Assembly: GCA_964576365.1 (NCBI GenBank)
Contig: CAZNUT010000009.1
Location: 1 to 35,379, forward strand
Reading direction: 5' to 3'
Origin: CAZMJG01 sp964576365
GTDB taxonomy: Bacteria > Patescibacteriota > Microgenomatia > UBA1406 > GWC2-37-13
DNA: 35,379 nucleotides
Both the position numbers and the translations under genes were made by a program. Positions 31,989-35,379 of the stretch are shown here, in pieces. The notes under the pieces are model-generated. The model was not told the origin of the DNA, ran no database searches, and saw only the letters and a list, made by a program, of their open reading frames with translations. Numbering within the stretch: the stretch's first letter is position 1; every line of letters begins with the position of its first letter.

Positions 31989-33319
31989 GGTATCGGAAAC
32001 GGTCGTGCAAATGTAGCAATTTCGTTTCGTATTTTTTGCAGTTCTTTTTCCTCACGTAGCTTTGCTTTTGCTTGTAACACGTATTCTTTTCTTTGAGTTT
32101 TGTCTTGAGGCAATCGGTAGTCAGAAATGAGCTTGAGTACGCGATGCATCGTATCCGCGATATATTCCATGTCCTTTTCTTTCATGCCTCGAGATGTGGC
32201 TGCAGGGGTGCCGAGACGAATACCTGATGGGTAAAATGGTGAGCTTTTTTCAGCTGGAACAGTATTTTTATTCATGGTGAGTCCTGCAAGATCAAGGGCG
32301 TATTCTGCGATAGATCCAGCTCCAGGGCCATGTGTATCTGTCAAATCGATCAGAATGAGATGATTTTGCGTCCCATGGCCTACGAGTGAATAGCCATGTT
32401 TTAATAATCGTTCAGCCAGAGCTTGTGCATTTTTAACAATTTGAGCTGCATATGTTTTGAAAGATGATTGAGATGCTTCAAAAAGTGCGATTGCTATCCC
32501 TGCAGTAGTATTGTCGTGTGGTCCACCTTGGAGTCCCGGGAAAACTGCCTTGTCTATTTTTGTCATAAGATCAGGATCTTTTTCTACTCCTTTTTTTGTT
32601 ACCATGATCATCGCGCCTCGTGGCCCTCTCAGTGTTTTGTGTGTGGTTGTTGTGACGATATGTACATGAGGTACTGGAGAAGGATGTGCTCCTCCAGCGA
32701 TAAGCCCCGCTACATGTGCGATATCTGCAGCAAGATATGCGCCACAAGCTTCTGCTATTTCCGCAAAACGTTCATAATGAAAAATAAGTGGGTATGCTGT
32801 CGCACCAACCCAAATTAATTTTGGTTTATGTTCCATGGCCAGTCTTTTTATTTCTTTATAGTCGAATAAATCTTCGCCAGGTTTGGAGACGGCAGATACA
32901 CCATACTGAAAACTTTTGTAGAAAATACCAGTGGCTGAAAAAGCATGGCCATGTGTGAGATGACCTCCTGCTACAAGCGCCTGACCCATTACGGTATCGC
33001 CTGGACTACAGGTTGCCAGATATACAGCAAGATTGGCAGGAGAGCCTGAATAAGGTTGTACGTTTACATGCTCGACTCCAAATAGTTCTTTTGCTCTATC
33101 TTGTGCTATTTTTTCAACGTGATCAATAATTTCATTACCGCCATAATATCGTTTACCAGGGTATCCTTCGGAATATTTATTTACAAGGGCTGAGGAAAGA
33201 GCCTGACGGACATGGTTTGAAGCGTAATTTTCAGAAGGGATAAGCTCAATACCATTTTGTTGTCTTTCCTCTTCTTGATTTATGAGGGAATAAATAGCTT
33301 TATCTTGAAGTGTTTTCAT
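31985..33319 (-). CDS. glyA: Serine hydroxymethyltransferase
   Basis: PLP enzyme that converts serine and tetrahydrofolate to glycine and 5,10-methylene-THF. The 444-aa protein has ELIPSENYAS, NKYSEGYPGKRYYGGNE, the PLP-pairing Asp 199 (YLAADIAHVAGLIAGG) and the Schiff-base Lys 228 in VTTTTHKTLRGPRG. The C-terminal part has GIRLGTPAATSRGM. The length is slightly longer than E. coli GlyA (417). It is divergent from folC, placing two folate one-carbon genes side by side. Confidence 0.97.
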   Translation of the reverse strand: MKTLQDKAIYSLINQEEERQQNGIELIPSENYASNHVRQALSSALVNKYSEGYPGKRYYGGNEIIDHVEKIAQDRAKELFGVEHVNVQPYSGSPANLAVYLATCSPGDTVMGQALVAGGHLTHGHAFSATGIFYKSFQYGVSAVSKPGEDLFDYKEIKRLAMEHKPKLIWVGATAYPLIFHYERFAEIAEACGAYLAADIAHVAGLIAGGAHPSPVPHVHIVTTTTHKTLRGPRGAMIMVTKKGVEKDPDLMTKIDKAVFPGLQGGPHDNTTAGIAIALFEASQSSFKTYAAQIVKNAQALAERLLKHGYSLVGHGTQNHLILIDLTDTHGPGAGSIAEYALDLAGLTMNKNTVPAEKSSPFYPSGIRLGTPAATSRGMKEKDMEYIADTMHRVLKLISDYRLPQDKTQRKEYVLQAKAKLREEKELQKIRNEIATFARPFPIP

Positions 33320-33326
33320 ATAAAAA

Positions 33327-33332
33327 AATATA
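33327..33332 (-). promoter_or_regulatory. glyA -10 box
   Basis: TATATT on the minus strand ends 7 nt before the glyA ATG at 33319. The region is very AT-rich, so chance matches are likely and confidence is moderate. Confidence 0.4.
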
Positions 33333-33449
33333 AAATATAAATAGAAACACGGTTAGAAGAAAAAAAGCTAGTGTTATGTCATGGGTATGAAGTGATTTTC
33401 AAAAGCCTAACACGAACGTAAAAGAAAAGCAATTGCAATACATCGTGAA

Positions 33450-34958
33450 GTGCGTTATTCTATCGCCGATATGCTATACAACAATATAAAAGAGGTTTTA
33501 GCTGAGTTGACTCCCTACATTCCACCCTTTGGAGGAGCTGTAGATTTACAATTTCAACTGGATCGTTCTAAATATCTTATGAGTGAGTTGGGAGATCCAC
33601 AAGAGCAGTTGTACATCATTCATATTGCTGGTACGTCGGGCAAAGGATCTACTGCACAATATTGTTCGCAAATGTTAGGTTCTCAAGGTAAAAAAGTTGG
33701 TCTAACTATTTCTCCCCACCTTGTTGATATTCGCGAAAGAGCATATGTTAATAATCAATTATTGGACGAGAAAAGTTATATTGGATACTTTTCTCACGTT
33801 TTTGATGTTGTAAAGAGGATGGAAAAAACTAAATGGGGTAAGCCTACGTTTTTTGAGATCACGATGGCGCTGGCATTTTATATTTTTGAGAAAGAAAAAG
33901 TCGATTATGCCATTATCGAAACCGGTTTGGGTGGTCGATACGATGCGAGCAATGTTGTGAGTAGAGCCGACAAATTATGTATTATTACTCCGATTGGATT
34001 TGATCATACAGAGTTTTTGGGTAATACTCTCAAGTTAATTGCGGGGGAAAAGGCAGGAATTATCCAAAAGCGAAACCACGTTATTGTAGCGGATCAGGAA
34101 TCTGAATCTTTAGAGGCGATTAATAAAGCTGTTAAAGAAAATGAAGCAACTCTCCAATTAGCGCAAAAACAGATTGTTTCGTCGTCTTTTACTTTTCCTT
34201 CCATTGACGCTGTTTCTTCAATTTCCAACCGTGGACTTACGTTCACTTGGCAAAAACCAGAAGGAAGTTTATTAGAGAACATTATACTTAGCTCTCCAGC
34301 TCAGTATCAGGTTGAAAATGCTGCTCTTGCTCTTTCAGCTATTTATTTCCTAGCGAAGCGTGATCAGTGGGATGTCAACGAAGATGTGTTACTCAATTCG
34401 CTTGCGAGTACCACCATTGCTGGAAGATTTGAAGTACGAGAAATTAAAGGTAAAACAGTCATTTTTGATGGAGCCCACAATCCGCAGAAGATGTCAGCAT
34501 TTCTTACGAGCCTCATATCAGCTTATCCAGATAAAAAGTTTGATTTTTTGCTCGCTTTTTCCGCGACAAAAGATCACGAAACTATGCTTCATCAGATTAT
34601 TCCGTTTGCTGATCATATTACGTTTACTGAGTTTGGAGAAGGGGATCAGGGGATGCATCTCAGAGCGGCAGATGCGAAGATGCTTAGCGATTCAGTAACC
34701 AGTCGACAGTTTACAGTAAACAGTAATTCAGGGATACAGGGTGACAGCGATTCAGCTGCTCGGCTATTTAGTTCGTTAAGTTTATCAAGTTTTAAAGTTC
34801 ATCAAGTAACTATTGAGAGTAAGAAATTGAACTGTGACGTACAGGTGCCGGCGCAGGAAGCCCTGGAAGATTTATTGAAAAGATCAAAAAGTACTATTGT
34901 TGTGACGGGTTCGCTGTACTTGTTAAGTGAACTTTATAATGAGTGTGATATACTTTGA
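33450..34958 (+). CDS. folC: Folylpolyglutamate synthase / dihydrofolate synthase (FolC)
   Basis: Mur-ligase-like ATP enzyme that adds glutamate to folates. Motifs: the P-loop GTSGKGST (61-68), ISPHLVDIRER, the Mg site ETGLGGRYDASNV, PIGFDHTEFLGNTL and the C-terminal domain FDGAHNPQKM. At 502 aa it is longer than E. coli FolC (422), partly because of a Ser-rich stretch around residues 413-445 that contains a palindromic repeat-like DNA segment. The GTG start at 33450 is uncertain; an ATG at 33471 is also in frame and keeps the whole domain. It is divergent from glyA. Confidence 0.92.
   Translation: MRYSIADMLYNNIKEVLAELTPYIPPFGGAVDLQFQLDRSKYLMSELGDPQEQLYIIHIAGTSGKGSTAQYCSQMLGSQGKKVGLTISPHLVDIRERAYVNNQLLDEKSYIGYFSHVFDVVKRMEKTKWGKPTFFEITMALAFYIFEKEKVDYAIIETGLGGRYDASNVVSRADKLCIITPIGFDHTEFLGNTLKLIAGEKAGIIQKRNHVIVADQESESLEAINKAVKENEATLQLAQKQIVSSSFTFPSIDAVSSISNRGLTFTWQKPEGSLLENIILSSPAQYQVENAALALSAIYFLAKRDQWDVNEDVLLNSLASTTIAGRFEVREIKGKTVIFDGAHNPQKMSAFLTSLISAYPDKKFDFLLAFSATKDHETMLHQIIPFADHITFTEFGEGDQGMHLRAADAKMLSDSVTSRQFTVNSNSGIQGDSDSAARLFSSLSLSSFKVHQVTIESKKLNCDVQVPAQEALEDLLKRSKSTIVVTGSLYLLSELYNECDIL
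34707..34726 (+). repeat. Palindromic repeat-like insert inside folC
   Basis: GTTTAC-A-GTAAAC (34709-34721) lies within CAGTTTACAGTAAACAGTAA. It looks like intergenic repeat DNA rather than conserved FolC coding sequence, and it encodes part of the Ser-rich insert. Confidence 0.45.
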
Positions 34959-35015
34959 GCATAAATTTTTTATAGAGCATATCACAATTGGATTAAATGT
35001 ATTACAAAATACGCT

Positions 35016-35297
35016 ATGCCCTCAAGAGTTGAATATAGGAATCAGTTGAAACAGGTTATACAGTGGAATAAATCTGCCGATTTTGCAACTATTCATCAAC
35101 TAATGCATGAAGGTAACTATGAAACGGCAATATGGTGGGCAGATGATATCGGCTTAAATACGCCACCTGATCAAAACCCACCAACCGGTGTACCTATTCC
35201 AGATAGGCAGAAAGAGTTCCTCCGCAAGACCATAGAAAGTCATCAACCGACTGCATTGGGTTTTCCCGATCATGAATTTGAATCGTCATCAGAGTAG
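35016..35297 (+). CDS. Small hypothetical protein (93 aa)
   Basis: No family recognised. The N-terminal half is probably helical (LKQVIQWNKSADFATIHQLM, then EGNYETAIWWADDIG). The C-terminal half is Pro-rich (TPPDQNPPTGVPIPD) and ends in an acidic tail FESSSE. It has no membrane helix. It lies 57 nt after folC and is convergent with the partial nuclease gene. A weak TACAAA at 35003-35008, 7 nt before the ATG, could be its -10. Confidence 0.6.
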   Translation: MPSRVEYRNQLKQVIQWNKSADFATIHQLMHEGNYETAIWWADDIGLNTPPDQNPPTGVPIPDRQKEFLRKTIESHQPTALGFPDHEFESSSE

Positions 35298-35322
35298 CAT
35301 TATTTTTCATTCTATTTGTATT

Positions 35323-35379
35323 TCACCACGCCTCGCAGATGAGGCGGAAGGGGCAGTAGTCACACCATGGGCCGACTTT
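35323..35379 (-). CDS. C-terminal end of an Fe-S PD-(D/E)XK nuclease-type protein (cut by window edge)
   Basis: The last 18 codons of a minus-strand gene enter from the right edge: KVGPWCDYCPFRLICEAW and then TGA at 35323-35325. The C-x2-C-x5-C pattern with CPF is typical of the C-terminal cluster-binding cysteines of RecB/AddB/Cas4-like PD-(D/E)XK nucleases, where they bind a 4Fe-4S cluster with one earlier Cys. The catalytic part is outside the window, so nuclease class (RecB-family exonuclease, helicase-nuclease or Cas4-like) cannot be decided. Confidence 0.6.
   Translation of the reverse strand, partial: KVGPWCDYCPFRLICEAW

Noticed and set aside
1..35379. CRISPR array, tRNA or rRNA genes, insertion sequences
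   Set aside because: No regularly spaced repeats, cloverleaf-like tRNA sequence, rRNA segment or transposase was seen by eye. A tRNA scan was not possible.

Overview
The window looks like chromosomal DNA of a small-genome, AT-rich bacterium, most likely a member of the Candidate Phyla Radiation (Patescibacteria), possibly of Microgenomates type. That placement is inference. It rests on the compact gene layout, several shortened or remodelled housekeeping proteins (HrcA of about 248 aa, IF2 of 497 aa without the long N-terminal region, MiaB without a TRAM domain), a PEGA/SH3 envelope protein, a RodZ-like protein, and short AT-rich intergenic repeats. TGA reads as an ordinary stop. No rRNA, tRNA, CRISPR array, transposase or phage gene was seen.

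Layout: (1) 1-1326: nfo on the minus strand, then a gap with what looks like a decayed small gene. (2) 1327-5852: heat-shock block hrcA-grpE-dnaK and then dnaJ, with a CIRCE-like operator over the hrcA promoter and start codon. (3) 5944-8293: epmA and efp (EF-P and its lysine ligase), then a RodZ-like gene. (4) 8476-9765: radA, minus strand. (5) 10092-17812: nusA, infB, a DHH/NrnA-like protein with an eroded active site, a small unknown gene, rmuC, recJ and another small unknown gene. (6) 17826-20529: argS (minus) divergent from a PEGA/SH3 protein. (7) 20684-27032: a nucleotide-sugar and glycan cluster (GT2-GtrA, UDP-xylose synthase, UDP-glucose dehydrogenase, rmlD, rmlB), interrupted by one plus-strand gene of unknown family. 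(8) 27070-33319: inositol-phosphatase family gene, miaB, coaBC, a polyprenyl-phosphate sugar-1-P transferase, a small membrane protein and glyA. (9) 33450-35379: folC, a small unknown gene and the cut C-terminus of an Fe-S PD-(D/E)XK-type nuclease.

How the genes work together: Ugd and the UXS-type decarboxylase convert UDP-glucose to UDP-glucuronate and then UDP-xylose. RmlB and RmlD are two of the four dTDP-rhamnose steps. The GT2-GtrA protein and the WecA/TagO-like transferase would use a polyprenyl-phosphate carrier to build surface glycans. GlyA and FolC both serve folate one-carbon metabolism. EpmA probably modifies the EF-P encoded beside it.

The most striking property is regulatory. 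At about 15 genes the start codon lies only 5-9 nt after a clear -10 hexamer, often an extended one (TGn-TATAAT type), and no Shine-Dalgarno is visible. Transcription would then begin at or within a few bases of the start codon, so leaderless mRNAs appear to be the rule. This pattern also resolves several start codons: nfo, hrcA, argS, the gene at 24100 and the one at 27070.
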